64,000 nucleotides of DNA from Holacanthus passer. Lineage: Eukaryota; Chordata; Actinopteri; Pomacanthidae. This document shows positions 25,181 through 39,700 of this stretch, piece by piece. Position 1 is the first letter of the stretch, and every line of letters begins with the position of its first letter. The position numbers were made by a program, and so were the translations under genes. A model generated the notes under the pieces. That model was not told where the DNA came from and did not search any database. It saw only the letters and a program-made list of their open reading frames with translations. The DNA is taken from assembly GCA_025331565.1 (NCBI GenBank), contig JAFREQ010000008.1, forward strand, positions 1 through 64,000, read 5' to 3'.

Positions 25181-27176
25181 ATGACACCTATAGTGGAAAG
25201 TATAGTGAGAGCACTAGTGATGCCAAACAGCAGACCGGGTCTACAGAAAACCAAGACTGCCATCCCATGGTCAAAGAGTGAACAGGTCTCTCCTCTGAGA
25301 CGCACCACGCAGACAGCAGGATGTGGCACAGTCGCTAAAATAGGAGTTATTCTCCGTCCATTGCATTTATCTTATAGGTCGAGCACAATTCCACCGAGTC
25401 TGTTTCTCTTTCTGTATAATGAAGGACTGTGATGGTGCTTTATCACTTGAACATCCTCATCCCCAACATTAGCTCAGATATAATGAGGGTTACTCAGAGG
25501 ACGGGGGCCCTCTCTACAGAATGATAAAAGACCCGAGAGTGCGCCGGTGACACTGCATCGGTCATTAGCCTGGCTCACTTTGCCCTTTCATATATTTCTA
25601 AATAACTGCCTTCCTGTGGGTTTAACAGACCACCTAATCTGCCTACTTAGAGGTGGAGGAAATCCAGAGAGGTGAGAGTCACACAGGTAAATGTGCTTAT
25701 CAGAGATGTGACATGTTTAGCCTCTCTGGTGGAAATGCTGCCACAGGCTTTAAAAACCCAGTAGGCCTCACCAGTGATAAAAACAGGGGAGGGATTAGTG
25801 TGTTTATGTGAGGCTTGCGGTTAATGTGCAACAGCGGCTGCCATTTATGTTCCAGGTTTAAATCCCCACAGCATTTCTCCCTCTTAAAGGTGAGTGGTGA
25901 ATTTAAGAATTCATCTGGCGTTGGCCCGTCTGATCAATACTTGTAAATAAACAATTCTCTCCTAAAGGCCAGAGAAGTAACAGTCTTATCTCTGATGCTG
26001 TTAAGATGCACAGCCCGGAGCTGCCGCAGTGCCAACAAATGGGCGATTGATTGGAAGACATCAGGGACACTGAGCGTCGACACCAAAGGGGACTTAATGC
26101 TACAATGGTGCGGGAAAAGATTAACTTTCCAATCCTAGATTATTCCACCAAATAGACATATCACAGCAAATCATCCACCCCTACAGGAACAACACAGGAG
26201 ATTTTAAAATAAGGCATAATAAGGTGAGAAAGAGACAAATAAGTCCCTATAAGAACACTACAAGAATATACAGTAAAAAAATATTTTTTTTCTTGCCACA
26301 AAAATTACTTTGTCATGTTAAGTTATGAAGGACAGGAAGTCTTACTAAAATACAGTGGTATTTCCATCCTTTTAGGGAAGACACATCCTGCCATCCTTCA
26401 CAAGACAAAAATTTTCAAAGTGATATATGGTCAGTCTTCGCCTGCTGATGTAGTCAACCCTGCTTCCCTGTTGTAAAATGAGTTTTACTGTCCGGCCTCC
26501 CCACAGGGGTTCAGAAACGAGACGACCGGTTCATCTTGAGGGTGACATTCCACTCATCGTGCCACGTAAGATAAGCCTGCGAGGTTAATAACAAACTGGT
26601 GTATCGCTGTCAAATTCAAGAAAAACAAGCCGCTGGCACTCTTTTCTAGATGGCAGAGGAACAATCAATGCAAAGTGAGTAACTGCTGGGTTATTTGACT
26701 AAACTGGGCCACAGACTGGCCTGAAGGCAATAGGAAATGACAACCATAGCATTTCACTTCTGTGGCTAGTTCCAAACTAACTGTACTGTGTCCGTACAGT
26801 GAGGAGAGAGAGCAGCTCCAGTACCACCACCAGCCAGCGGGGGGCAACGTTCAGCACCAAGTCTACTGGTAAGAGCCAATTCACTTTCAATTTAATCAAA
26901 TGTAAATCATCATCTTTTGCTATGGTTCTAATATAAAATCCAAATTTGGAACACACACATTTTACTTTTATCACTTCTGGGGAATTTACATAGATTTACA
27001 TTCATTTTCTGGAGACTCTAACCTTGACCTTAACCACTGACCCAAAAATCTGCATTTTAAAAATTGAATCTTGTGCGTGTCCCCAAAAGTACCATGAGTC
27101 AGACTCACACACTTCAGTCTTTAAGGGTTTTCAGAGACAAAATAATGTCCAGTATTTACAAAGAGAAAAAAAAGCA
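25181..27176. other. no gene seen downstream of ralb
   Basis: No conserved gene. A plus-strand frame at 25181-25432 (83 codons) has no family resemblance. No transposon family is recognised. Confidence 0.55.
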
Positions 27177-27182
27177 TTTATT
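27177..27182 (-). terminator. candidate distal poly(A) signal of ralb
   Basis: AATAAA on the minus strand, about 1.6 kb past the ralb stop codon, with a U-rich downstream stretch. An alternative proximal AATAAA lies at 27937-27932. Neither can be chosen without transcript ends. Confidence 0.4.
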
Positions 27183-28807
27183 CGGCAACACTCGCTGCAG
27201 AGATAAAAGTATACTCACAGCTGTAGGATGTAAAGGAAAAGGGGAGGACATGTTACAAAGAATGGTTTAGGCAGTGGTAGAAACATCTTGTTCACTGTAG
27301 CACTTGATTAAACAACAGTTAAGAAGTTGGCGCCCTCGTCAAAGCTTCACTCACACAGACACAGAAAGGTAGTAGGATTTCCTGATAAATGCACATACAC
27401 TCAGTTAATTGACAAACATACTGTACATCCACAAACATAGTTTGATTTTTTTTTTTTTATGATTTTGTTGGCACAAACTGTTTAAAAATCTCCAGCGTGA
27501 CTCCATTCAGCATGAAGTCCACTTCTTAGGTATCTGAAATGTAGTGCATGTTACAAAGACCAAGGAATAAAAAGAACATCTGAATTTTCGAGAGTAATAA
27601 GACGTTATTGATTATAATGTCATAATGGACCAGAAGTGTGACGGCATCCTGGATTGTCAACACCTGTCTCATAGTACAGACTCCAAACTTAAACAGTTGT
27701 GTAAGACAGGAGGTAATCTGCACCGAGAGAAGGGTGAGAAGGACAAGATTACATGAACATGGCGCAGCACCATTAAGAAAAACAGGTCTACTCTCTCACT
27801 GCTCATTTACCATCAACCAAATACTAGTAACCACATTACAACCTTTTTTTTCAAATGCTAAAATATCTGCATGAAGCTCTGAGTAACCATACATTTGTGT
27901 TTTTTTACTGTGATTTACAGTCACCACATATTTTATTTTGCAGCAGCTGAAAAACGGCAACACATCTTCAGATTGATTTGTGGTAATCATGTAAGGCCTG
28001 ATAAAAATGGGATAAAATAACCCTGTTTGGCAATAAGTCCTCTGATTGCACGGTCTGATTCTTCTGTGGTCAGAAAAATCACAAGATGACCTTAAAATAA
28101 TAATTAAAAAAAAACAACAAAAAAAACAGCAGCCTCAGGGGCTCAAAAAAAGAAAACATTTGAAACTTCCAGTTTCAACAGCCATTCCAATCTCACTCTG
28201 AATTCACAGAGATCAGAGCCTGGACAGATGAATGAATGAGGCCAACATCTTCAACAGACAAGACATTAAGTGTCATCGTAAATGATTACAAATATGACAG
28301 ACAGCAGCATTAGAGTTCCTTGTAAATTGATGAACATAGATTTGAGGGGTCTAGACTAACATAGACTAAGATTTATGCAGGTTAGGATTAAGAGCAGGTA
28401 AAGAAATTAAGAGCACTGTTTACTTGACAAAGACTCGACAATTCTGGTGTAAAACACACTGAACCAAAGTCAAAGGCAGTATAATCGCTGAGTTAAACAG
28501 TGGAGAATGTCTTGAGCAGCAGAGTTAGTGTCAGTGGCAGTTTGGTTGTTGGCTTACTATGAGCCATCAAGCACTGCAGTCTGAGCCACAGTCACAACAG
28601 TGGTCATCTTCCAATGAGACGGCAACTCAGATTTCATTAATTAAAAATGGCAAAAAAAGTGGTTGAGATTGTTCTAAACACTAAACTATAACCAGCTAAT
28701 AAAAAAGATCAAATTTCGTTTGAATGACAATGGCAAGGACGCTCTGCTTTGTTCCCCAACAGTTGTATTAACAGTTGTATTGTGGGTTGTTTAGGTCCAT
28801 GAACAGT
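27177..28807 (-). other. ralb: ralb 3' UTR (tentative extent)
   Basis: This is the stretch downstream of the ralb stop codon. Minus-strand AATAAA signals occur at 27937-27932 and 27182-27177. The second is followed by a T-rich segment typical of a cleavage region. A 0.9-1.7 kb 3' UTR would fit the family. No other gene is visible here. Confidence 0.45.
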
Positions 28808-30630
28808 TCAAAGTAAACAGCATCTTTCTCTGAAGCTCTTCTTGTTCTTCTTGTTCTTTCCTTTGCCGTTTTTGTCTTTGTTTTCTGACATTTTCTTGCC
28901 TCTTACTTCACGCATCAGGTCAAAGAATACCTGGAGAGAAAAACAAGAAATCCTTTAACCACTTTTACTTGATGACAGTTGTAACATCTGATACAGTAAT
29001 GAGAATGAAAAAAAAGTAAGTATGATTTTTGTGTTGGCACACCTTGTCCACGTTGGCTCTGGTTTTGGCTGATGTCTCCACATACTGGACACCCCACTCC
29101 TCGGCCTTCCCTCTGGCCTCGTCCACAGAGACCTGCCTACGCTCCTCCAGGTCCGACTTGTTTCCTACTAGTAGGAGAGGGATCTTGTCCTCTTCTGCCT
29201 TCACTCGCAAGATCTGCTCCCTGCCAGCACAGCATAGATCATGTATTTTTGGTATTTTCACCATTTTTCCTCGTGTAAATAAATGACTGTCTTTTGTGTT
29301 CCAACATAAAACAGTTGAGGCTAACGGCTGTTTTAAGTTTTACAAACGTCCTGATGAACTGAACCTTTTTAAGACCTGATTAGCAAGATCAGTGTAAGAG
29401 CTATTTCAAGGCATTTTGTAGTAGATTATTCATTATTCATTATCTGTTGTCAAAAATGCTGTTTTGTTCCTTTAAATTGCTCAAACCATTTCCTGATTTA
29501 AACCGTTGACTGACAGCAGTGAATTTAATTCTAGCTCAGCATCATTTTGCAGGTGTGTATAATTCTGCAGTGCTGTTGACTGAAATCTGCATTCGAGCGT
29601 CAGTATTTTGTTGATACCAACGATGAAGAGAGGCTGTCTAAATCCTATTCAAACCTTCCTGTCACAACAGACCCACACTGACGCTCTTCTCTCTCTACAA
29701 ATATTACATAACACACTATAGAAACCCATTAAAGCGAAGCTGTGGTGCAGGCTATATGCTCTAAATGCAGAGCTCCTAAACAATCTTACCTGGATTTATG
29801 TTACTATTTTGGGAAATGGTGCTGGCAGATACTCATATGAAAGTTCTTGGACTGGGATTAAAAGCAAAAAATGAAAGATGTTTTTGGTTGCACAAACAGA
29901 CAGCGGTAGGCAGGATACAGTACCTGAACTCCACAGTGGCAGTAAAGGACTCGTGCTCTGTGATGGAGAAGACCAGCAGGAAGCCCTCCCCGCTGCGAAA
30001 ATAGTTGTCCCTGATGGCAGCGTAGTCCTCCTGGCCGGCTGTGTCCAGAATGTCAATCTGGACCTCCTCCCCATCCAGAACCACCTTCTTCCTGTAGCTG
30101 TCTGCCTTGGTTGGCTCGTAGTCCTCCACAAACTGGGGATGAAAAGATACATTTATGTTTCAAAGTGTGCTACTGGTGTATTTACATGCACAAAGCATCA
30201 GTAAAGCATGAGCTGTTATATGCAGACGGCTACACTGGTTAAAATGGAAGCATGTCTGAACCATCTAATGAACATCAGATGACTGAAAAATGCAGATGAT
30301 TTGCTGCGTGGTAGCACAGCCAATCCGTGACCGTGTCTGCCCTCAATTGGGTGTCACAGTAAACAACATCTGTGGTCAATAAGCAGCGGACTAGAGAAAA
30401 GGCTCCTTCTTACAAGAATCCCTATGTTAACATTTTAGTAGTTCTGTAGCACCTCTGTGATGTAGGAGCCTTGTCACCTTGAACCCACAGCCGTTTTAAG
30501 TTGTGTGCTGACTCACCTCATCATACATGAACTGCAGGGTGAGGGCTGACTTCCCCACGCCTCCACTGCCCACCATGATCACCTTGTGCAGTGCCAGAGA
30601 GCTCTGGTTTTTACTTTTACTGGTCGCCAT
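28808..30630 (-). CDS. ralb: Ras-like small GTPase RalB (4 coding exons)
   Basis: RalB is a membrane-anchored GTPase that acts through the exocyst (Sec5/Exo84) and RalBP1 in vesicle tethering, survival signalling and autophagy. Coding exons are 30630-30517, 30132-29924, 29220-29043 and 28930-28808. They sum to 624 nt, which encodes 207 aa plus stop (human RALB is 206 aa), and all junctions are GT-AG and in frame. Visible motifs are the P-loop GSGGVGKS (residues 21-28), the Ral effector region YEPTKADSY (43-51), DTAGQE (68-73), NKSD (128-131) and ETSAK (156-160). A lysine-rich tail ends in CCLL, a geranylgeranylation CAAX box. RalB rather than RalA is indicated by SITEHESF, by KAEEDKIP and by the SFRERCCLL tail, since RalA ends in CCIL. 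The start codon lies in exon 2, 80 nt downstream of a clear acceptor. I cannot tell which teleost ralb paralogue this is. Confidence 0.98.
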
Positions 30631-30710
30631 CGCTGGATTCTTCTTTGTGTCTCTTTCACACACTCACACACATGCACACACTTCTCTGCACCCTGAGACT
30701 CTGACACAAC
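30631..30710 (-). other. ralb: ralb 5' UTR part of exon 2
   Basis: The minus strand reads CATTCACAG then GTTGTGTCAG at 30710/30711, a good splice acceptor preceded by a T-rich tract. This makes an 80-nt untranslated leader before the ralb ATG, so at least one upstream non-coding exon is expected. The leader contains a GT/GA-rich low-complexity stretch. Confidence 0.7.
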
Positions 30711-33700
30711 CTGTGAATGACAAAAATGGAAAAATATCAGAACCTACAGTAAATAAAAAAAAAACATACAGTGAGTACACAAGTGTGTGGACAAGTGCAG
30801 GGACAGATGGCAGTTGTTGCTTAACAGCTTTCACTATGACAGTAGCCTAACTTCCTGTGCCAAGGCGCTAGGCTTTGCTCCAGCAAATCTTGGATCCTAA
30901 CCCCCACCCTTCCCATTAAAGTGCCAAATTGCCCACTCATGAATCCTAGAACTTTATAAAGCTCGCCATCAAAAGGTCATTGCAGCTGATCAGAAGTAAT
31001 GAAGCTATCATTCTCCACTGCAAGACGGCATTTAGGAACGTATTAAAATAGGGCATCATGTGCTAACCTCGTTATAAAGAAGGGAGACGTCACCAGCCAT
31101 CTATCTGCACTATGTGGGCCCTGCCCTCGGAGGGGGAAAGCTCAGAGTCAATTGCTTTCACCTGACTTCCATGTCTTCTATCTCTGTCAGACAACTTCCA
31201 CCACTGTGCAAATTGACTGTAAATGCCTGCCTGTCATTTCTTAACTTGCACAGGCTCTGGATGGGCAGGAAATTGTATTGTATCAAGAGTGTCAGATGTG
31301 CACAGGCTCATCAGCAGTCAAAACAAGCCATCAATTTGCATTTAGTAGCCATCTATTGGCAGGATGTAATTCAACCAAGAGTGCAAGTGCTATTTTCTTT
31401 ATTACATCTTTGACCGGAGGGGCCAACCAGCCTAATAGATTAGTTGGAATTAGAGATGCACAATATATTTGTCAGCTCATTGATTAGGTAGAAACTGCTT
31501 AGAAATATATCTACAGCAGCATGTCTGACATAAAAATGATGCCTAATGTTATGCAGACATTAATTTTAAACACAATAAGCCATTTTACTAGTCACATTTG
31601 ATAGAAAACTTCAAAAAGACAGAGGAATTGAATATTTGGCTGACTTTTTTGCTAATTTCTAAAAATTCACAGAATGACAAATCAGATATCCTTACATGTT
31701 TAAAAACCTTGCTTAAGGTAACAGGTGATCTTCTGGGAAAGTATACAAGAGACCATCTGTATATAGAAAGTATGTTTTCTGCATTTAAGCTGTAAGTAAG
31801 TTGTGTTCATCTACATTGATTGCAGGCCATCACAGCTTCTGTATGATGGGTTGGCTCTCGTGGGGAGTGCACTTGAGGTCTTATTGCAAACAAATTAAGA
31901 ATATTTACAGCTGCAACCACAGACATTACCATAAACAATGATTGGATATTGGCAAAAGTTTCAATACTGAGCATCCCTTGTTTGACCATAATGACACACT
32001 GCATTAAAACGGCCATTAAAACAGCCATTGATGGTCTTTTTAACGATTGTTTAATCCCTCAGAGACGGAGCCTGGCAGTTTGCCTTCTATTGTAATGGTC
32101 GATAGTTATACGTGATTGACAGAACATGAGGCAAAAGTGCATCTCAGTCCACTGAGACTATCTCAGGGAGATCATCCACACAGCCAGTATCCTGTGTTCT
32201 CCTGACACAGCAAAGTCCATCACTTCCTGTTGACTATCCTACTGACACAGTTCTTCTTCCTTCTGTCCAAGTGTAAACCCACCGAGACATCAACCATTAG
32301 TTTGCGGGCTACCATTTTTAAGCCTTGAGTTTGGTCATCACCATCTTGTTTTTTGGAGCCAAAAGTGACCATATTGGGACGAGAGAGATGCGCATTACTA
32401 CACCTCTATCCTGACTGGATGTGACTGAGAACCTGAGGACACGCCATGGTAATCAATTACAAGATGGCCACATCCTGCTTTATCATCTATTTCACTCTAA
32501 ATGAGACCATTATTTACAAAATGAACATCATGCTGTATTGAAGAAGTCTTGAAACTAGTGACTGAGACTATAAACTCATCAGGAAAATGTTTGCTTAGGC
32601 AACAAATCAAGTGAGAAGTAGAATCATTTTCTTATAAGCTTGCATACAATCTGACTTCTATTTTCAACCACTGGTGTCGCCCCCTGCTGGCTGTTATATA
32701 TGAAGCATGTATGTGTAAGGCACTTCCAAATTTTCTTTTCAGACCAGGAAACTCTGTCCACTATTTGTACTGTCTGCTTCTATCTGATTAATACTAACGA
32801 CACTCAGCTTAGTTAACTCTTTGGTACATCCTGAACTTAAGAGTTTTAGGTGTTAGCACTCCACCCTCGCAAATCGAGCTGCACAGATCAACAGTAAGCA
32901 AACAGTAACCCAACCGGCAGCCATTTATTTACCTCCACCTATAAAACAGTCAAATACAGAGTAAAGCATCTGATGATACGATATGTCAACAGATGCCAGA
33001 CTGTATAAATACTAACTAACGTCATCCTGAGCTGAGAATCAACATAGCAACAGTTGTGACAGACACTTTGACTCGGTGTGATGAAAGTCTGTCTGTCTGT
33101 CTGTCAGAGGACACAATACTGTTGCTGTCACATCACAGAAGTCGACCTCTTCCTTTCCTTTTTTCCTCCTACAAGTTTATCTCCATCTGTACAGAGAAAG
33201 ATCCCTTCCCTGCTCTTGGGATGTCACACTAATGGGAGCGCTGAGCTGATGCATCACATAGCAAAATCTGCTCCTCCCCAACAGTAAACATTTCACTTCA
33301 GCTAATACAGTGAGATGGAGTGTGAGACGGAAAGTTAACCAGACGAGGCTGAGGAAAGAAAACATTCCCGCTGATGGTAGAAAAAAATTGCACATCCAAA
33401 TCTGGTGATTTTTGTGTTTTTACATTACGGTTTTCATTATAAATGTAGAGGAAATGTCACAACCCTTCAGAAGAACATGAAACCAGCTAAAAGCCCTGTA
33501 ATCATTGCAAACTCCTGGTGTCAAAGTAGATATGAACAATTTCTACATAAATGTGCAATTGTACATGTGAGCATTTGCTGCGGAGTTTCCTCACATTGTC
33601 CAAAAGAAGGAGGGAAACATGTTTGCATCAAATGAACATACACGTCAGTATGCCGGCTATACGGTGACGGCTGTGGGTGCTGAGGAAGTGGCATCATGGT

Positions 33701-36700
33701 TCCTCTCTCCCTCACCAGGAAGTGGAGTCTGACCTGTGCTCTTCCTGTCTTTGTTATCAGTAACCAGGCCAGTGAAAGGGCTCATAGGAAGGATATCCAC
33801 ACAAACATACACACACCTTCTAAATGAGCCAATGCCACACTCAGCACTTATACATAGAGGTCACTTTTTAAATTATTCACTGTAACCCACTTCCCTGCGC
33901 ACGTACACACACAAATCCCAGAGCTATAAATAAAGCAATCACAGTTAATAAGCTGTAGGCAAATATATGTAGTGTATATGCTTAGCACAAAAAAGTGCTT
34001 ACTTTTCCAAAGGAAGTTCAGACCTTAGGGGAGGGGTCCCACCATATTTCCACCAGCTGCAGTTCACCGTAAGTTGCATGCAGGGTTATGATGGAGGGCA
34101 TTGGCGAAAGAGGAATTCATATTTAGGCCTGACCCAGATATGAAACTGGAGGCTTCTTGGTCCCTTTTAGGGGATGTGGGGTTATGGAGAAGGAGGGGTA
34201 CAGACTAGCAGACCACTCTGGTTGCAAAGCTCCTGAAATATAGATGACACCAGTGCAGAGTGGGCTTCAGGAATTCATTAAGATTCCCTCTGGAGAATAG
34301 GCCAGTGTTCCCTCCCTGCTCATCTTAACACTTTGGCATGGATGCGCCGAGGTTTGCCAGCACTCACACAGATACTAATAAAAGATCACAGCAAGCGGAT
34401 AGAGCCAGAGAATCCGTGCTGATGCTACCAAGCCTCGAAAATGGGTCATTTACCTGAAACAGAACATATCCACCAATCACCTACACCATCATGTCTATAT
34501 GTTTCCACTGATTACTGATCAAAATCAGCTGATATCATCACAACTTATTTACCTCTCAACTGACTGACTCATTAAAATCAAAGCAAGTGTTTGAACGCAT
34601 TCCTATTTTTATCCCCTCTTGTTCAGAAAAGTGCAGCTCCCTTTCTGTAGGTATGATCTGTCAGTGAACCCTCTCTCAACATGTGCAGCAGCCAGAAGTT
34701 TAACTGGAACCAACAAACCAGGAGTTAGCAAAAGTGACGGTCAAATTCAATGTTATGCACTGAGATGCCTGCATTCCCTGCTGAGCAAAGTAGAATAAGT
34801 GTATTTGTGTGTGTGTGTTGAAATTCAAGGTATCTGAGCCATAGTTGAACCTGATGAGTCTCTGCATTCCAGAGGTCATGGGGGTGAGGGGGATTTCCTC
34901 TACCCATCTGATGGAGAAAGCAGGAGCTTTTCTGGCCCAATTACAACCCACCTAATTCTAAGGATCTGAGAAGGAGATTAGCTCAGTGTGGCTGTTTCTC
35001 TCATCATCAGTGCCGCTCAGCTCAGTCAACCAAAGCAATCTGAGGTGGCCGAGAGCGGGTGTGGTTGAACTGAAACTCTGCGGTGTTGCACCAATGCAAA
35101 TATCCAACAGATGTTACAGGATGTGATGTCACTCGAAAGGAAGAAAACCACGATGAAATTTCACTCGACAATATTGTGATATTCGTCCCATTTGCAAAAC
35201 CTGTTTTGCCTCACAATTTCCCTCTTACATCACTATGTCTTGTTATATCTAAACAGATCCTCCCTTGATAGTTCTGCTGCCAGCAACACCCAACTTCCTC
35301 ACTAATGCACCAGCTGCAAATCAAAACTACTGCTGCATCTCATCCAATTTCTGGCGCTCCTGGACCGAAAATATTCATTAGTACTCCAGCAAATGTTAAG
35401 GGGGGATTGAGCCCATTGCTTCAGCTACCTATCTAAGTAGTCACAGTTGCAGCTCACTGCAGTAAAAACAATTTAATCTAGATGAGTCACCTCAGTCGTG
35501 AGGTATGTGTAAGAATGGGTCCTCTGTAACACGCTGGGATTCAAGATCCTAAGGTTTGTTTATCACACAGCAGCCAACAATGCAAGATACAGCACTTATA
35601 ATGATCACTTCAAGTGAAGTTCAGGAAATGTTTTGGCCTACTTAAAAAGATGGTGTACTGCAGCAAGGAAGACATTTTCAAAAAGCACCCCACGATGCAT
35701 ACTAACAACCTTTATCCAGGGGAGTGCACAGAGGAGCCATTGACGAAGCCGGGCAGCAGGCCGGGCAGCAGGGATCTGAATCCGCTCGCTGGTTCAATCC
35801 TTCCTACTTCAGCAACACTAAGTGGGCTACTTATTCAAATACAGTACATCTATTCTAAAACTTTTTCCCCTTTCTCATTCATATGGAAAGTATCATCAAG
35901 GTGAAAACTGTAGCGCAGTCTTCACTGATCCTGTTCAGCAGTCAGACTCTGGCAAAACATAACATCACGCTGCGGCACTGAATAGAAAGAGTAAATAGGT
36001 TATTACACTATGACACTGTGTTGCATAAGCTTTTTTTGGATTTAGTCTTCAACACAAAACAGATATCCTTTCTAACCTCCCCACAGCTGACCCTGATCAT
36101 CTCCTCCAAACACTCATGTCTTTTCCATTACATAAACATTCCACTGAACTGATTCAGGGTGGATAGAAAGAGTTCAAATCTCAGCATGCATCCGCTAACA
36201 AACGTATTCGTTCTTGCCGAGTGACTCCCAACTGCTCACTACTTATCTTCAACATTTTTTTTCATTTGCCTAACAGGAACCACGTAAAGCTCAGTTACAT
36301 ACCGCCTACACCATGCCACGGGCCTGCGGTGCTATGATGGTTAACAATTTGGGGAGTTGTAAACCATGACAGCACCGTGGAAAAATCTACCCACTATCCT
36401 CTCCTTCGCAGCTCAGATGTGTTCATGGTCATCATTCATGGTGCCCGTTAACCTCCCTCCTTGGTGCTTCCTGTACCATTTAGAAAAGCCTGGACTGTCA
36501 ACCTCATTCTGCCATGCAATACTTCTATACTGTCACCTATAGCTTAAACACAGACATAGGGTTAACGAGAGGGGAGAGGGAGTAAAGTGCTCAGTGATTT
36601 TTCTCACCAACTTAAACGTAAATGGGCACACAGCACTACATTTATGGGCTTAGACACCCCTCTCACTGCACGTTGGTGTAATTATAGCCTTGTCTAGATG

Positions 36701-39700
36701 GGTACAGAGCGCATTCAGAGGGCAGATGAGTGTCAATGAGTAGATCAGCTGTGGAGCACAGTTGAGGAAAAAGAGGCCGAGTGAAGTGATGTGAGTGATG
36801 AGAGCTCCAATCCCCACTCTGCACATATCTCCACACACCCAAATCAAATACCATGCATTTCATGGTGTACATGGCAAACGCATGCTAAAGTCATGTTAGC
36901 ATGCCAAACAATGACAGACAACCAGATTCACCGAACACTGCACAGGTTACTGCTCACTGGGGCTGCAACTAACAATCGTTTTCAGTATCGGTGAATGGTC
37001 ATCTAATTTCAATGAATCGATAAATCAACTACTATCGAAAATGTTAAAAAAAACTGTGAAACATGCTCATCACATTTTTGCAGAGCCCAAAGTAACATCT
37101 TCAATTTGCTTTTTAATCAGCCAACAATTCAAAACCAAAGACTCATCACTTTCATAAATGACAAATAAAAGCAGCAAATCCTTACGTTTAAAAAGTTGGA
37201 ACCAGCAAATGTTTGACAAATAACTGAAATGATTAACCTATTCATCAAATAATCACTGCAGCTCTACAGCTCACAATTCTCCGGACCACAGCAACTGTAG
37301 AAGTAAAGATAAGTAGCTTTAAACCGACCAAACTAAGCACTGTTTTTGGGCTCAAATGGTATATATTGGCATATATTAGTGGCTCATTTTATGAGGCAAA
37401 CACAGCCTACACACAAAGCCTCTGCAACAACTTAACTAAGCTGAGCAGGCCGCTGAATGCCAGCAGTGGGTTAAGGGGAATTGATGCATCAAAAAAGTTG
37501 AATTATCATTGTGCTCTGCAAACAAATATTTGCATAACTTGTTCCTCTTCGTTGTAGAGAGCAGGATGCACTGCTTTTCATAATTGGTCCCTTGCATACT
37601 GCATCTACTCAAAAAGTCAAATTGGCTGCCTTGGGGGGCAGAAAAATCACTCTACCCTTACAGTTATTCATTCCGCTCTAAGTGGAAAAAGCTTAATTGT
37701 CTGATTCACAAATCCCAGAAAAGAATTGGGGGGAAAAACAGTATTTGCAGTTAGCAGTGCAAACTTTCCTGGACAGAAGACAAAAGGATTTCATTCTGCC
37801 TATTATATGACTCATTTCTCTATTTTTCAAAAAGTAAGAGGCAAACAAGAGAGAAAGAAATTCTCCTATGTACCTCTCTAACAAGGTGTGCATTAGAGCA
37901 AATATTTTGTCAGATGACTCTCGGGATCTGCAAATACCTGCTGGATGAACAGGCGCAGTTTAGACAGAACAGGCCTCAGTTAATGACAGCCCCCTGCATA
38001 CTCTGCATGGGTAATTAAATTCCACAAGCATGGTTCATATTGTATTTATCTGGAAATCACACATGATATATAAACCTCCCTTCCTCCCTGCTGACACAAA
38101 GCAGACAATTGATGATGGCTAGGTATGCACTTATCTGCATCACTATCTCCTGCACATAATCACTCACTTTCCAAGTCCAGTAAAAAAAAAAAAAAAAGCC
38201 TTACATCATCTTTCTGCCCTCTCCCTCAGCTTCCACTGCCAACATCATTAGCAGATGGTTTTCTGACTCCGGTGCTTTCACACACCCAGAACCCAGGTCA
38301 TTTGGGAGCCTCATCAGAAAATGAAAAACTGATCAGAGCAGCAGATGGAGCTCTCTGATGTATGAGCCAGCCAGGTTAGGTCCAAAATGAGGGAAATGAA
38401 GTCTTGCAGAAAATACTTGTCAGTGTTATGGGAAAGAACCGGAGGGCTTAGCACTAAGCAAAACATTCAAGTGAAGAAGAACATGGTTGGAGCTGCAGAG
38501 ATAAACATCCAGACAATCTTGACAAAGAAAGAGGAGGAATGCAGGGCCAGTTCAGCCTTATTCACAAGCCCTTTCTCCATCAAGTCATTTGCTTGCTGTG
38601 GATCTACAGCTATGCAGAAAACTTCTTCAGCAATCTTTCCCAGAATTTATCAAAATCCTGCTGTGTTGTTGTTTGCACTAAGCAGCGACAATGTTGCAAA
38701 CGTTGATCAATACTAAATCAAGGCACTGACCTAATTCACTAGTTTGAATTTCACTGGAGAGTTTTTACTTCCTGTGATGCTCTGAATGTTGTTTCAGGCA
38801 TTTTCCTGAAAAGTCTGAAACAACATTTGTGGGAATACTTGTCACACAATACTTGTATGATGTAGTCATAAAAGATACAGAGTAAATATCATTGTCAAAA
38901 TCATTAATAGTTCCACAACAAAACCATCTGTATCAGAGTTTAAAAACCTTGAGTATACTCGTGGAGCCCTGCAAGACTGCCAAACAATTCCTCAAATGCT
39001 TTCCCTGAACCCACTGTGATTGTGCTGCAATCAGCATTGTGCTCATGACTTGTTTACGAGGTGGTTGACTGGCATGTCATTCCAGACGTGTTAACTGCGA
39101 TACTCAGCGACACTTGCTGACTGGCTGGCTTGAACCTAACTCAAGTTTAACCCTTCAACAAACTCGACCTGGGGACACACAAGATCTCACATGCAAGATA
39201 TCACTCAAACTGACATTATCCTCCAGGGCTTTGGACCAGCTGCTATTTGTGTGTTATGAACTTAAGGAATGAGCCCGGTTCATGCATTTTGCATAGCAAA
39301 CTGACAGTGAGTATAACTGTGGTCTCAGACATAAAATTGGCTAATGGTTGGTGATCAGCTGGCAACATTGTTTAAGACGTGACAAGTGAACCTTCAGGTA
39401 TATGTCACGGTGTTATTAGTCAAATAACTTGCAGTAGGTTTGGGATGCAGCAGTAGCGCTCAGCTCTCATTGGTCACCGAGAGCATAGTCAGAGATTCAT
39501 GGTCAAATTCAACATCAAATTCCACCAGAAGACACACTTATGATTAATTCATCAATAATGAATCTTAAGAAATCTAATAATAGAAGAAAAAAGAATAACC
39601 AAGAAGTAAACCAGACAAATACAACAAGCAAGCATTTCCAGGTGCACTTAGAAACTCTCTCTGATGGATACAGAAGGTTACTGGTGCTGTAAACTGAAGT

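Noticed and set aside
1..28000. inhbb or gli2 coding exons expected from human synteny with RALB
   Set aside because: I searched by eye for cysteine-knot TGF-beta and zinc-finger signatures and found none, so these genes, if linked, lie outside the window.
29029..29286. Plus-strand frames opposite ralb exon 3
   Set aside because: They are antisense shadows of a conserved coding exon.
35614..35904. Frame with a duplicated KPGSRPGSR motif and a nearby GGTTCAATCC resembling a tRNA B box
   Set aside because: No A box at a suitable distance, no cloverleaf visible, and no protein family; the short duplication GCCGGGCAGCAG explains the motif.
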